A stretch of DNA of 64,000 bases from assembly GCA_963691775.1 (NCBI GenBank), contig OY829369.1:2480001-2544000 (forward strand), given 5' to 3'. The position numbers and the translations under genes are program-made. The notes under the pieces were generated by a model. That model made no database searches. It worked only from the letters and a program-made list of their open reading frames with translations, and was not told the origin of the DNA. This document shows positions 52,621 to 60,997 of this stretch, one piece after another; positions within the stretch are counted from its first letter, which is position 1, and the number at the start of each line of letters is the position of its first letter. Source of the stretch: JAZBPO01 sp963691775 (GTDB taxonomy: Bacteria > Pseudomonadota > Gammaproteobacteria > Pseudomonadales > Azotimanducaceae).

Positions 52621-53124
52621 ATGGCCCTCCTCGAGATCCTCGAATTTCCCGATCCGCGCCTGCGCACACGCGCCTCGCCGGTCGAAGCGGTGGACGCAGA
52701 CGTCACGCGTCTGACCGAGGACATGTTGGAAACGATGTACGGCGCCAGCGGCATCGGACTCGCTGCTACGCAAGTCAACGTGCACAAACGCGTTATCGTC
52801 ATCGACGTGTCTGAAAGCCGAGACGAGCCCCTGGTGATCATCAATCCGCAACTGGAGCTCTCCGGTGAGGTCGTCGGCAGCCCGGAAGGCTGCCTATCCG
52901 TTCCCGAATTCTATGAAGAGGTGGCACGCCGCGAATTCGTGAAGGTGCGCGCCCTTGATGCGCTGGGGGAACCCTTCGAGCTTGAGGCAGAAGGCCTGCT
53001 GGCCATTTGCATCCAGCACGAGTGTGATCACCTGGAAGGGAAGCTCTTCGTAGACTATCTCTCAAGTCTCAAGCGCACTCGCATCCGAAAGAAGCTCGAA
53101 AAGCGTCAGCGTCAGAGCGCGTGA
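52621..53124 (+). CDS. def: Peptide deformylase
   Basis: The 167-residue metalloenzyme removes the N-formyl group from new proteins. All three motifs are present: GIGLAATQ, EGCLSVP and QHECDHLEG. The start is the ATG giving MALLEILEFPD, a standard N-terminus; the ribosome binding site is weak. Its stop overlaps the fmt start (GTGA). It begins the def-fmt-rsmB-trkA-trkH run. Confidence 0.96.
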   Translation: MALLEILEFPDPRLRTRASPVEAVDADVTRLTEDMLETMYGASGIGLAATQVNVHKRVIVIDVSESRDEPLVIINPQLELSGEVVGSPEGCLSVPEFYEEVARREFVKVRALDALGEPFELEAEGLLAICIQHECDHLEGKLFVDYLSSLKRTRIRKKLEKRQRQSA

Positions 53125-54077
53125 TCCAGCCGCAGCGCATCGTCTTCGCGGGCTCGCCCGAGTTCGCCGTGACGCAGCTGGACGCCATGCTGGCGGCCCG
53201 CCTGCCGGTGTGTGGTGTGCTGTCGCAGCCGGACCGCCCGGCAGGGCGCAAGCGAAAACTGCAGCCCACGCCGGTAAAAACCCGAGCGCTCGATCTCGGT
53301 ATTCCTGTGGCAACGCCCGCGACCCTGCGCAGTGGCGACGGCCCCGCGCAACTCTCTTCCATGGAGCCGGATCTGCTGGTGGTCGCAGCCTACGGCCTGA
53401 TCCTGCCGCAAGCGGTGCTCGACCTGCCTCACTGGGGCTGTATCAACGTACATGCATCCTTGCTGCCGCGATGGCGCGGCGCCGCACCCGTCGAGCGCGC
53501 CATGATGGCAGGCGATACGCACGTCGGCGTCGGTATCATGGAGATGGCAGCCGGGCTCGACACCGGGCCGGTGCGGCTCGAACGCACACTCGAGATCGGC
53601 GCAGCGGAGACCGGAGGTGAACTCGAGGGGCGACTGGGGCTTCTGGGGGCGGAGTGCTTGGTCGAGGTCCTTCGCGATCTGGAAGCTCATCCGCCACAGC
53701 CACAGGCGGCTACAGGTGTCACCTATGCCGACAAACTCTCCAAGAACGATGCGGTGTTCGACCCGAGCCTGCCCGCAGAGGTGCTTGCCCGCAGGATCCG
53801 GGCCTTGAATCCGCGAATGCCGGTGCAGGCGCGCACCAGCGATGATTTCCGTTTGCGCTTGCTGCGAGCACACGCGCGACCGGAGGCGACTGGCGAAGCC
53901 GTCGGAACCCTGCTTGGCGTAGATCGTGAGGGCCTTCGCATTGCGACAGGCGAGGGCACCCTGCTTGTGACGGAAGCACAGCTCGTGGGCGGTAAAGGCA
54001 CGCGCCTGACCGGCGCGAATCTGCACAATGCGCTGGGCGATCGACTGCCCACGGGCGCTTTGCTTACAAGTGGCTGA
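53121..54077 (+). CDS. fmt: Methionyl-tRNA formyltransferase
   Basis: The 318-residue enzyme formylates initiator Met-tRNA from 10-formyl-THF. It has IVFAGSPEFAV, the loop GRKRKLQPTPVK, the catalytic INVHASLLPRWRGAAP block with Asn and His, and a C-terminal OB-like tRNA-binding domain. GTG start coupled to def. rsmB starts inside its last codons. Confidence 0.96.
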   Translation: MIQPQRIVFAGSPEFAVTQLDAMLAARLPVCGVLSQPDRPAGRKRKLQPTPVKTRALDLGIPVATPATLRSGDGPAQLSSMEPDLLVVAAYGLILPQAVLDLPHWGCINVHASLLPRWRGAAPVERAMMAGDTHVGVGIMEMAAGLDTGPVRLERTLEIGAAETGGELEGRLGLLGAECLVEVLRDLEAHPPQPQAATGVTYADKLSKNDAVFDPSLPAEVLARRIRALNPRMPVQARTSDDFRLRLLRAHARPEATGEAVGTLLGVDREGLRIATGEGTLLVTEAQLVGGKGTRLTGANLHNALGDRLPTGALLTSG

Positions 54078-55380
54078 GGCGGGCGCACAAGTCAGAGCGC
54101 TTGCCGCGCGCGCGCTCGGGGACGTGATCGCGGAGCAGGCAAATCTGCCGGAGGCCTTCGCGCAACACCTGAGGCAGATGCCCGCGCTCGAGGGGCGTGA
54201 CCGCGCCTTCGCGCGCGAGCTCGCCTGGGGCACGGCACGCCTGGCACCGCGCCTGGATTACTTCGTTCAGAAACATCTGCGTCAACCGACCCGCAGGCGC
54301 GACGCCGACGTGCACGCACTCTTGCTCATCGGTCTGTATCAACTCGACATCGCCGAGGTGCCGAAGCATGCAGCCGTCAACGCAACCGTCGCTGCTGCAC
54401 CCCTGCTCGGCAAGAAGTGGGCGCGGGGTTTGGTGAACGCCGTACTCCGAAAGCTTGCAAACAGCGAACGCGCCCTCGACACGCTCCCGGAAGGCCCGAA
54501 GCAGGCGCTGCCTCAGTGGCTTGCGGCACGCCTTCGGCGCGCGTGGCCTCAGGACTTCGAGGGCGTGGCAGCGGCGCTCGCAGCCCGGCCACCGTTCACG
54601 CTTCGAGCCATCGATCCCGAACAGTCCATCGCAGCGCTCACCGAGGCAGGGGGCAAGGTCAGCCGCGGCGCGCTGGCCCCCGCAGCGCTCTATCTATCAC
54701 CTGCGCGCGACGTCGACGCACTGCCGGGCTTCATGCAGGGCGCCCTGTCCGTGCAGGATGAGGGCGCGCAGCTTGCCGCCAGCCTGCTGGGTACCTGTCC
54801 CGGCGAACGCGTGCTGGATGCCTGCGCCGCGCCTGGCGGGAAGACGCTTCACATCGCTCAGCAGACGCCGGATATCGACCTCGTCGCCATCGAATCAGAC
54901 GGTCGCCGCGCGGAACGAATCTCCGAAAATCTTGCCCGTGCAGAAGCACAGTGCGAGGTGCACATAGAAGATGCGTGCGACATCGACGCGTGGTGGGACG
55001 GGCGCGACTTCGATCGGATCCTGATCGATGCGCCATGCAGCGCGACTGGCATCCTGCGACGACAGCCAGACATCCGTCTGCTGCGGCGGGAGAGCGATAT
55101 TGCTAAGCTCGCCGCCGTTCAGGGGCGCTTGTTGGAAGCTCTCTGGCCACTGCTGAAACCCGGCGGGGTTTTGCTCTACTGCACCTGTTCGGTGCTGCCC
55201 GAGGAGGGGCCGATGATCGTCGAGGCATTCCTCGCTGCCCATCCGGAAGCTCGCGCGATACCGCTCCGCGGCCTTGCCGGCGACGCGGTGCGCTCGACCG
55301 GCCCCGGTACCCAACTCCTGCCAACACTGGATCGCCACGACGGTTTCTTCTATGCGCGCCTCGAACGCCGCAGCGGCTGA
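54070..55380 (+). CDS. rsmB: 16S rRNA (cytosine(967)-C5)-methyltransferase
   Basis: The 436-residue protein has an N-terminal NusB-like domain (about 1-140) and a C-terminal SAM methyltransferase domain. Motif I is LDACAAPGGKTLHIA, the catalytic Cys motif is DAPCSATGILRR and the second Cys motif is YCTCSVLPEE. The start is a GTG overlapping the fmt stop by 8 nt, with no strong ribosome binding site, so it probably relies on coupling. Confidence 0.95.
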   Translation: MAEAGAQVRALAARALGDVIAEQANLPEAFAQHLRQMPALEGRDRAFARELAWGTARLAPRLDYFVQKHLRQPTRRRDADVHALLLIGLYQLDIAEVPKHAAVNATVAAAPLLGKKWARGLVNAVLRKLANSERALDTLPEGPKQALPQWLAARLRRAWPQDFEGVAAALAARPPFTLRAIDPEQSIAALTEAGGKVSRGALAPAALYLSPARDVDALPGFMQGALSVQDEGAQLAASLLGTCPGERVLDACAAPGGKTLHIAQQTPDIDLVAIESDGRRAERISENLARAEAQCEVHIEDACDIDAWWDGRDFDRILIDAPCSATGILRRQPDIRLLRRESDIAKLAAVQGRLLEALWPLLKPGGVLLYCTCSVLPEEGPMIVEAFLAAHPEARAIPLRGLAGDAVRSTGPGTQLLPTLDRHDGFFYARLERRSG

Positions 55381-55389
55381 CGGCCGAGC

Positions 55390-56763
55390 GTGAAGATTCT
55401 CGTCCTAGGCGCGGGTCAGGTGGGCGGTACGCTCGCCGAGAATCTCGCCAAGGAAAATTCTGACGTCACGGTGGTCGACAGCGACGCTGCGCGATTGCGT
55501 GAGCTTCGCGATCGCCTCGACATTCAGACCATTCAGGGCATGGCCTCTCATCCGGACGTCCTGCGGCGCGCCGGAGCCGAGGACGCCGATCTGCTCGTGG
55601 CCGTCACGAACTCCGATGAAGTGAACATGGTGGCGTGCCAGGTCAGCTACTCGTTGTTCCGTACGCCCATGAAGATTGCACGGGTGCGCGCAAGTGCCTA
55701 CACGACCCGCGCGGGGTTTTTCTCCAAAGAACATATGCCCATCGACGTGCTTATCAATCCCGAGCAGGTCGTGACAGATCAGATCGAGCGACTGATTCAA
55801 TACCCTGGGGCGCTGCAGGTCGTCGACTTCGCACACGGCATGTTGCAGCTCGTTGCGGTGAAAGCCTATCGAGACGGCCCGCTCGTGCACCAGGAACTGA
55901 AAACCTTGCGCGCCCACGTGCCGAACGTGGACACGCGAATAGCTGCCATCTACCGCCGCGACCATGTGATTTCCCCGCAGGGCGATACGGTGATCGAGGC
56001 CGAGGACGAGGTCTTTTTCATTGCGGCACGGCGCGACATCAGGGCCGTAATGAGCGAATTGCGAGGCCTGGAGAAACCCTACAAGCGAATCATGATCGCC
56101 GGGGGCGGCCACATCGGCGAACGACTGGCTCGCCAGCTTGAGAAGCGCTATTCGGTGAAGATCATCGAACGCCACCCCGGTCGTTGCGAAGCGCTTTCGG
56201 AGACCCTGAACAAAACGGTCGTTCTCGAAGGTGACGTCACCGACGGCGATCTCCTGCGCGACGAGAACATCGAGCAGACCGACGTATTTTGTGCGCTCAC
56301 GAATGACGACGAGGCAAACATCATGTCGTCGATGCTCGCTAAGCGCCTTGGTGCGCGGAAGGTCATGACGCTGATCTCGAAACCTGCCTATGTCGACCTG
56401 GTCCAAGGAGGAGAGATCGACGTTGCGATCTCGCCGCAGCAGGCGACGACTTCGGAAGTGCTCGTTCACGTACGCCGAGGTGATGTCGCACGTGTGCACT
56501 CACTTCGCCGCGGTGCTGCTGAAGCCATGGAGGCAGTTGCACACGGGGACTCGCGGTCCTCTCGGGTGGTAGGCCATGCACTGGACGAGATCGAACTGCC
56601 GAAGGGCACAACGATCGGCGCAATTGTGCGCGGCGAGGAGGTGCTCATTGCCCACGACCACCTCGTGGTACAGCCAGACGATCATGTGATCATGTTCCTG
56701 TCCGACAAGCGCCGGATTCAGGACGTGGAGGCGCTCTTCCAGGTCGGTCTTCAGTTCTTCTGA
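55390..56763 (+). CDS. trkA: Trk system potassium uptake protein TrkA
   Basis: The 457-residue cytoplasmic gating subunit has two tandem RCK modules, each with a Rossmann NAD-binding motif (LVLGAGQVGGTLAENL near the start and MIAGGGHIGERLARQL near 234) and a TrkA-C domain. It binds nucleotide and controls the TrkH channel. GTG start 9 bp after the rsmB stop. trkH follows by 14 bp, so both Trk subunits are in one transcript. Confidence 0.96.
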   Translation: MKILVLGAGQVGGTLAENLAKENSDVTVVDSDAARLRELRDRLDIQTIQGMASHPDVLRRAGAEDADLLVAVTNSDEVNMVACQVSYSLFRTPMKIARVRASAYTTRAGFFSKEHMPIDVLINPEQVVTDQIERLIQYPGALQVVDFAHGMLQLVAVKAYRDGPLVHQELKTLRAHVPNVDTRIAAIYRRDHVISPQGDTVIEAEDEVFFIAARRDIRAVMSELRGLEKPYKRIMIAGGGHIGERLARQLEKRYSVKIIERHPGRCEALSETLNKTVVLEGDVTDGDLLRDENIEQTDVFCALTNDDEANIMSSMLAKRLGARKVMTLISKPAYVDLVQGGEIDVAISPQQATTSEVLVHVRRGDVARVHSLRRGAAEAMEAVAHGDSRSSRVVGHALDEIELPKGTTIGAIVRGEEVLIAHDHLVVQPDDHVIMFLSDKRRIQDVEALFQVGLQFF

Positions 56764-56777
56764 TGCGGCGAAGCTGA

Positions 56778-58226
56778 ATGCACGCGAGCGCCATACTCCG
56801 CGTATCGGGCATCCTGCTGATGCTGTTCAGCGTGACCATGCTCACGCCCTTGCTATTCGCGCTCCACTACAGGGAAAACACGGCGGCTGGGTTTATCCTG
56901 GCCTTCGTCGCCACGCTTGGGGCAGGGCTCTGTGCCTGGGGACCCGTGGCGCGTAGCCGACACGAATTGCGCAACCGAGACGGCTTCGTCATCACCGCGC
57001 TTTTCTATCTTTCTCTTGGACTGTTTGGAGCGCTACCGCTCTGGCTCCAGCCAGGCGCCTGGGAAAGCTACTCGGACGCGGCGTTCGAATCGCTGTCCGG
57101 TCTGACCACAACCGGCGCTACCGTTGCCACCGGCCTGGACGAATTGCCCCGGTCGATCTTGTTCTATCGCCAGCAGCTGCAGTGGCTGGGGGGCATGGGC
57201 ATTATCGTGCTGGCGGTCGCCATCCTGCCCATGCTTGGCATCGGCGGTATGCAGCTCTATCGGGCGGAGATGCCGGGGCCAGTCAAGGACAGCAAGCTGA
57301 CACCGCGAATCACCGAGACGGCCAAGGCACTCTGGTACATCTATCTGACGCTGACAATCGTATGCGCACTGTCCTACTGGATAGCGGGCATGGGGGCCTT
57401 CGACGCTCTTTCACATGCGTTCTCGACGGTAGCCATTGGCGGGTTTTCCACGCACGACGCGTCGCTCGGTCATTTCGCGTCACCCGCGATCGAGGGGATC
57501 GCAATCCTCTTTATGATCATCTGCGGGATCAACTTCGGTCTGCACTTCGTTGTCTGGCGACGCAGGAGCCTCCTCTACTACCTCCGTGACGTAGAAACCA
57601 TGGCCTATCTCGTCATGCTTGCCGTGATCAGCATCGTCGCCGTGAGCGTGCTGATCGCGACCGATACACTTTCTGGTAATCAAGCGCTCAGAGACGGGCT
57701 CTTTCAGGTCGTGTCAGTTGCAACTACGACGGGATTCACGACGACAAACTTTAGCGAATGGCCCTCAGTGCTGCCGTTCCTCGTGATGTTTGCAGCCTTT
57801 ACCGGAGCCTGTGCGGGTTCGACGGGCGGTGGCATGAAGGTCATGCGAGTGCTTCTGATCGTGCTCCAGGGCGCACGTGAGGTTAAACGGCTCATTCATC
57901 CGAACGCCGTTATTCCCGTGAAGCTTGGCCGCGCGCGCGTGCCGGACCGCGTGATCGATTCTGTCTGGGGGTTCTTCTCGGCATACGTCATCGCCTTCCT
58001 CATGATGCTGGTGATCCTGCTTGCAACGGGCCTCGACTTCACCACCGCCTTCTCGGCCGTCGGCGCCTGCCTGAACAACCTCGGTCCCGGGCTCGGCGGC
58101 GTTGCGCTGCACTACGGGGATCTATCAGACACGGCGAAGTGGACGCTTTGCGTAGCCATGCTGCTCGGGCGTCTCGAGATCTTCACCCTGCTGGTGCTGG
58201 TGACTCCGGAGTTCTGGCGCAGCTGA
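56778..58226 (+). CDS. trkH: Trk potassium uptake channel TrkH
   Basis: The 482-residue membrane protein has four M1-P-M2 repeats. Pore/filter segments are visible as SGLTTTGATV, STVAIGGFST, VATTTGFTTT and SAVGACLNNLGPG. It carries K+ and is gated by TrkA. Direct fusion of trkH to trkA in one operon differs from Pseudomonas, where I recall trkH lying elsewhere. It is convergent with the acyltransferase gene, 4 bp between stops. Confidence 0.96.
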   Translation: MHASAILRVSGILLMLFSVTMLTPLLFALHYRENTAAGFILAFVATLGAGLCAWGPVARSRHELRNRDGFVITALFYLSLGLFGALPLWLQPGAWESYSDAAFESLSGLTTTGATVATGLDELPRSILFYRQQLQWLGGMGIIVLAVAILPMLGIGGMQLYRAEMPGPVKDSKLTPRITETAKALWYIYLTLTIVCALSYWIAGMGAFDALSHAFSTVAIGGFSTHDASLGHFASPAIEGIAILFMIICGINFGLHFVVWRRRSLLYYLRDVETMAYLVMLAVISIVAVSVLIATDTLSGNQALRDGLFQVVSVATTTGFTTTNFSEWPSVLPFLVMFAAFTGACAGSTGGGMKVMRVLLIVLQGAREVKRLIHPNAVIPVKLGRARVPDRVIDSVWGFFSAYVIAFLMMLVILLATGLDFTTAFSAVGACLNNLGPGLGGVALHYGDLSDTAKWTLCVAMLLGRLEIFTLLVLVTPEFWRS

Positions 58227-58230
58227 GATC

Positions 58231-59151
58231 TCAGCCGCGATAGCAGTCCCCGCCACCGGGGGTGGCGTGGCGAAAGCGTTTGTATCCCCACTGGTATTGC
58301 TCAGGTGCAAGCGCTATCGCGCGCTCGACGGCCCCATTGAGCGCGTGGGCTGCACTCATCGGATCCTGAGCAGCCAGATCTGTTGGCGCTGGTTGAAAGA
58401 TGACTCGGTATCTAGGCGCGGTCGAGCGTTCGATCAGTGCCGTCGCAATGAGTACCCGGGGCTGAAATCTGCGAACGAGGCGACCGACAAGGGTCATGGT
58501 CCACGCAGGCCTCCCGTAGAAGGGGGCAAGGACACGGGCGCCGCAAGGCGGGACCTGATCTGGGAGAAGCGCGACGGTACCGCCGGCTTCCAGGCGTCGT
58601 ACGAATGCGCGTAGGCCCGCGCGATCCGTTGCCAGCAAGGATGCACCGCTTGCGCGACGACGCTCACCCACCAAGGCATCAAGCATCGGGTCTCTCAGAG
58701 GTTCGTAAAGCGCGGTCAGGCCGCCATCGTCCTGCAATTGATGCTGAAGCCAGAGGTTGAGCCATTCCCAGTTTCCAAGATGCGGAACAAGGAGCAGCTT
58801 CCCCCGCTCGGCGGGCGTTTCCCAGAGGCGACGAGATTCCGGATCGAGTTTGGCGCCCAGCGCCAACGGGTCAGAGGACCCCCAGCTGCGCACGACATCA
58901 AGCAAAAGACGGCCGTCGGCGGCCAGGGCTCGACGCGCCAATCGGCGCCGCGCGCGGGTAGGCAGGTCGTAGTGACAGAGCGCAAGGTTACGATCGGTGG
59001 TTCGCGCAAGCCGAAGCGAAAGAACATCCGCGGCCAGACCGATCGTTCGGCCCACCCGGTCGAGGAGCGGCGGTGGAAGCGCACCAAGTAATCGCGCGAC
59101 GCCTCGAAGAAATCTCGCGTCAGGCACTGGCAAGCGCAGCGCAGGCGTCAT
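58231..59151 (-). CDS. LpxL/HtrB-like lipid A-type acyltransferase
   Basis: The 306-residue protein of the LpxL/LpxM family, which transfers acyl chains to lipid A precursors. The catalytic HX4E motif is HLGNWE, and the second conserved block is LLPDQVPPCGARVLAPFYG. The ends YQWGYKRFR are typical. There is no strong N-terminal membrane anchor. The ATG lies inside the tag gene, so the two overlap by 32 nt and are probably cotranscribed. Position next to tag matches Pseudomonas. Confidence 0.88.
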   Translation of the reverse strand: MTPALRLPVPDARFLRGVARLLGALPPPLLDRVGRTIGLAADVLSLRLARTTDRNLALCHYDLPTRARRRLARRALAADGRLLLDVVRSWGSSDPLALGAKLDPESRRLWETPAERGKLLLVPHLGNWEWLNLWLQHQLQDDGGLTALYEPLRDPMLDALVGERRRASGASLLATDRAGLRAFVRRLEAGGTVALLPDQVPPCGARVLAPFYGRPAWTMTLVGRLVRRFQPRVLIATALIERSTAPRYRVIFQPAPTDLAAQDPMSAAHALNGAVERAIALAPEQYQWGYKRFRHATPGGGDCYRG

Positions 59152-59704
59152 GGCGGGGGCAGTGCACCAGATGGTCATTGACGAGCCCGGCGGCCTGCAT
59201 CAGGGCATAGCAAATAGTAGGCCCCACGAAGCGCAGACCCCGTTTGCGCAGGTCTTTCGACATACGTTCGGACAGCGGGCTGCTGGGAGGTACGTCCGAC
59301 ATCGAAACAAATCGGTTCTGGACCGCCACGCCATCTACATATGACCACAGAAGATCCTTCAGCCCACCTCCTCGGGCCCGCAATTCGACGATGATGCGGG
59401 CATTGGCGATTGCCGCATCGATCTTTGCTCGATTACGAACGATGCCGGGATCTGCCAACAGGCGCGCGCGGTCGACCTCGGCAAAGCTTGCGACGCGTTC
59501 GGCATCAAAGTTCGCGAAAGCGGCTCTGAACGCCGCTCGCTTGCGCAAAATAGTGATCCACGCGAGGCCAGCCTGCATACCTTCAAGGATTACAAACTCG
59601 AACAGCGCCTGCTCTTCGCGGCAGGGCACACCCCACTCTTCATCGTGATATGCACGATAGAGCGGGTCGTTGCCGCACCATGGGCATGCCTCAAGCTGTA
59701 TCAC
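59120..59704 (-). CDS. tag: DNA-3-methyladenine glycosylase I
   Basis: The 194-residue base-excision enzyme removes 3-methyladenine. It shows CPWCGNDPLYRAYHDEEWG, EGMQAGLAWITILRKR, KRGLRFVGPTICYALMQA and the zinc-binding HCPRHDAC C-terminus; the zinc Cys/His set is present. The GTG start gives MIQLEACPW; a longer upstream frame is not family-like. The region upstream lacks the glyQ gene often found there. Confidence 0.94.
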   Translation of the reverse strand: MIQLEACPWCGNDPLYRAYHDEEWGVPCREEQALFEFVILEGMQAGLAWITILRKRAAFRAAFANFDAERVASFAEVDRARLLADPGIVRNRAKIDAAIANARIIVELRARGGGLKDLLWSYVDGVAVQNRFVSMSDVPPSSPLSERMSKDLRKRGLRFVGPTICYALMQAAGLVNDHLVHCPRHDACAALASA

Positions 59705-60259
59705 GGTGGGTGTTTCCGATCGGCAACGGGCTTCGATTGTTAGCAGAAACCTCGCGCGTTGCCGAGTCTGGCTTTGAAGTCCCACGCTGAAGGCATCAGA
59801 ATCTCGTGGCTGCTCGCGATCTGCGAGCATGGCAAGACCGTCTTGGTGCGATATCGCTGAATGCCAGAGGGAAGTCAGGAGACGTCGCTGTCTCTCGAGG
59901 CGCGCGAAGTAACAAGTGGCCAGCGATATGAAATTGGAAACCTGCGTAGCGCAAATTTCAGCACGGCGGGCTCGCAGGACGGTGCTCGCGCGCGTTCTGC
60001 GGCCTTCGATGAACCAGCGTAGGGTGTACAGGCGTATGCCTGTTTCAGATGCAGGACGCTTGGTATTTCGGCCGGCGCAACGGGGCTTCGATGGCACAGC
60101 GTACTGCTCGGCTGTTGCATTCATTCGAACGCCCATGGTGTCTGCGCACGGTTTCACCGGAAGGACCGGAACAGTGGTGTCGGACGGAGAAATTGAGGGG
60201 GCTTTCGTCCTCAAGCGTCCCGACGCGCACGGCTCGCCCCTGATCGGGTACGCATTTTC
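59705..60259. other. 555-bp gap where glyQ/glyS/gmhB lie in related genomes
   Basis: No recognisable gene, RNA or repeat is seen. Short frames exist (about 115 codons on + ending near 60263, and a 64-codon frame from 60049), but none has a good ribosome binding site or family match. Promoters for tag (minus) and plsC (plus) should lie here; none was clear. Confidence 0.5.
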
Positions 60260-60997
60260 ATGAGCGTACTCAGATCGTTCGGGTTTCTTCTGGGCTACGG
60301 CCTGATCACCGTAGTCTGGGGCACGCTGGGTCTGCTTTTTGGCTGGTTGATGCCCTACAAGCAGCGCTTCGAATTCATCGTGGTGGCCTGGACTCGCCTA
60401 ATCATGGCCTGGCTAAGGCTGACGTGCGGTATCACGATCAAAATCGAAGGCCACGCGCATATTCCTGCCGAACCCTGCGTCGTCCTGGTCCGGCACGAAA
60501 GTACCCTTGAAACGCTCTGCCTACAGTCGATCTTCGTTCCACAAACGACGGTGATTAAGCGGGAACTGCTGCGCATTCCATTCTTTGGCTGGGCCTATAG
60601 CCTGCTCAAACCGATCGCCATAGATCGCCGCGATGCACGAGGTGCCCTGAAAGCGCTGGTCCGCTCGGGTCAGCGGCGTCTGAACGACGGCATCTGGGTG
60701 GTGCTGTTTCCGGAGGGCACCCGGATGCCGCCTGGAGAGCCGGGGCGCTTCCAACGAGGTGGTACGGCGCTCGCGACGGCAGCGAAAGTCCCAGTGCTCG
60801 TCGTTGCACACGACGCCGGCCGCTACTGGCCGGCCCGTACTTGGCGCAAGGCGCCTGGGATCGTTCGGGTGCGGATCTCGCCGCCCATTGAAACCGACGC
60901 GCGCACGACGCCCGAACTTACCCGAGAAGCAGAAACCTGGATGCGCAACGCGATGGCAGAGCTGTATGCGTCAGACGTCGAGATTAGCGACCGATAG
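60260..60997 (+). CDS. plsC: 1-acyl-sn-glycerol-3-phosphate acyltransferase
   Basis: The 245-residue membrane-associated enzyme makes phosphatidic acid. Two N-terminal hydrophobic helices precede motif I, which reads RHESTLE: the His is present and the usual Asp position is Glu, as in the related Pseudomonas HQSTWE group. Motif III is VVLFPEGTR; a PVLVVAHDAG block follows. Its 3' end overlaps convergent gyrB by 27 bp. It lies beside gyrB as in Pseudomonas. Confidence 0.92.
   Translation: MSVLRSFGFLLGYGLITVVWGTLGLLFGWLMPYKQRFEFIVVAWTRLIMAWLRLTCGITIKIEGHAHIPAEPCVVLVRHESTLETLCLQSIFVPQTTVIKRELLRIPFFGWAYSLLKPIAIDRRDARGALKALVRSGQRRLNDGIWVVLFPEGTRMPPGEPGRFQRGGTALATAAKVPVLVVAHDAGRYWPARTWRKAPGIVRVRISPPIETDARTTPELTREAETWMRNAMAELYASDVEISDR

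Noticed and set aside
59916..60263. 115-codon plus-strand frame upstream of plsC
   Set aside because: No ribosome binding site, no family and no resemblance to GmhB or GlyS; left as unassigned sequence.
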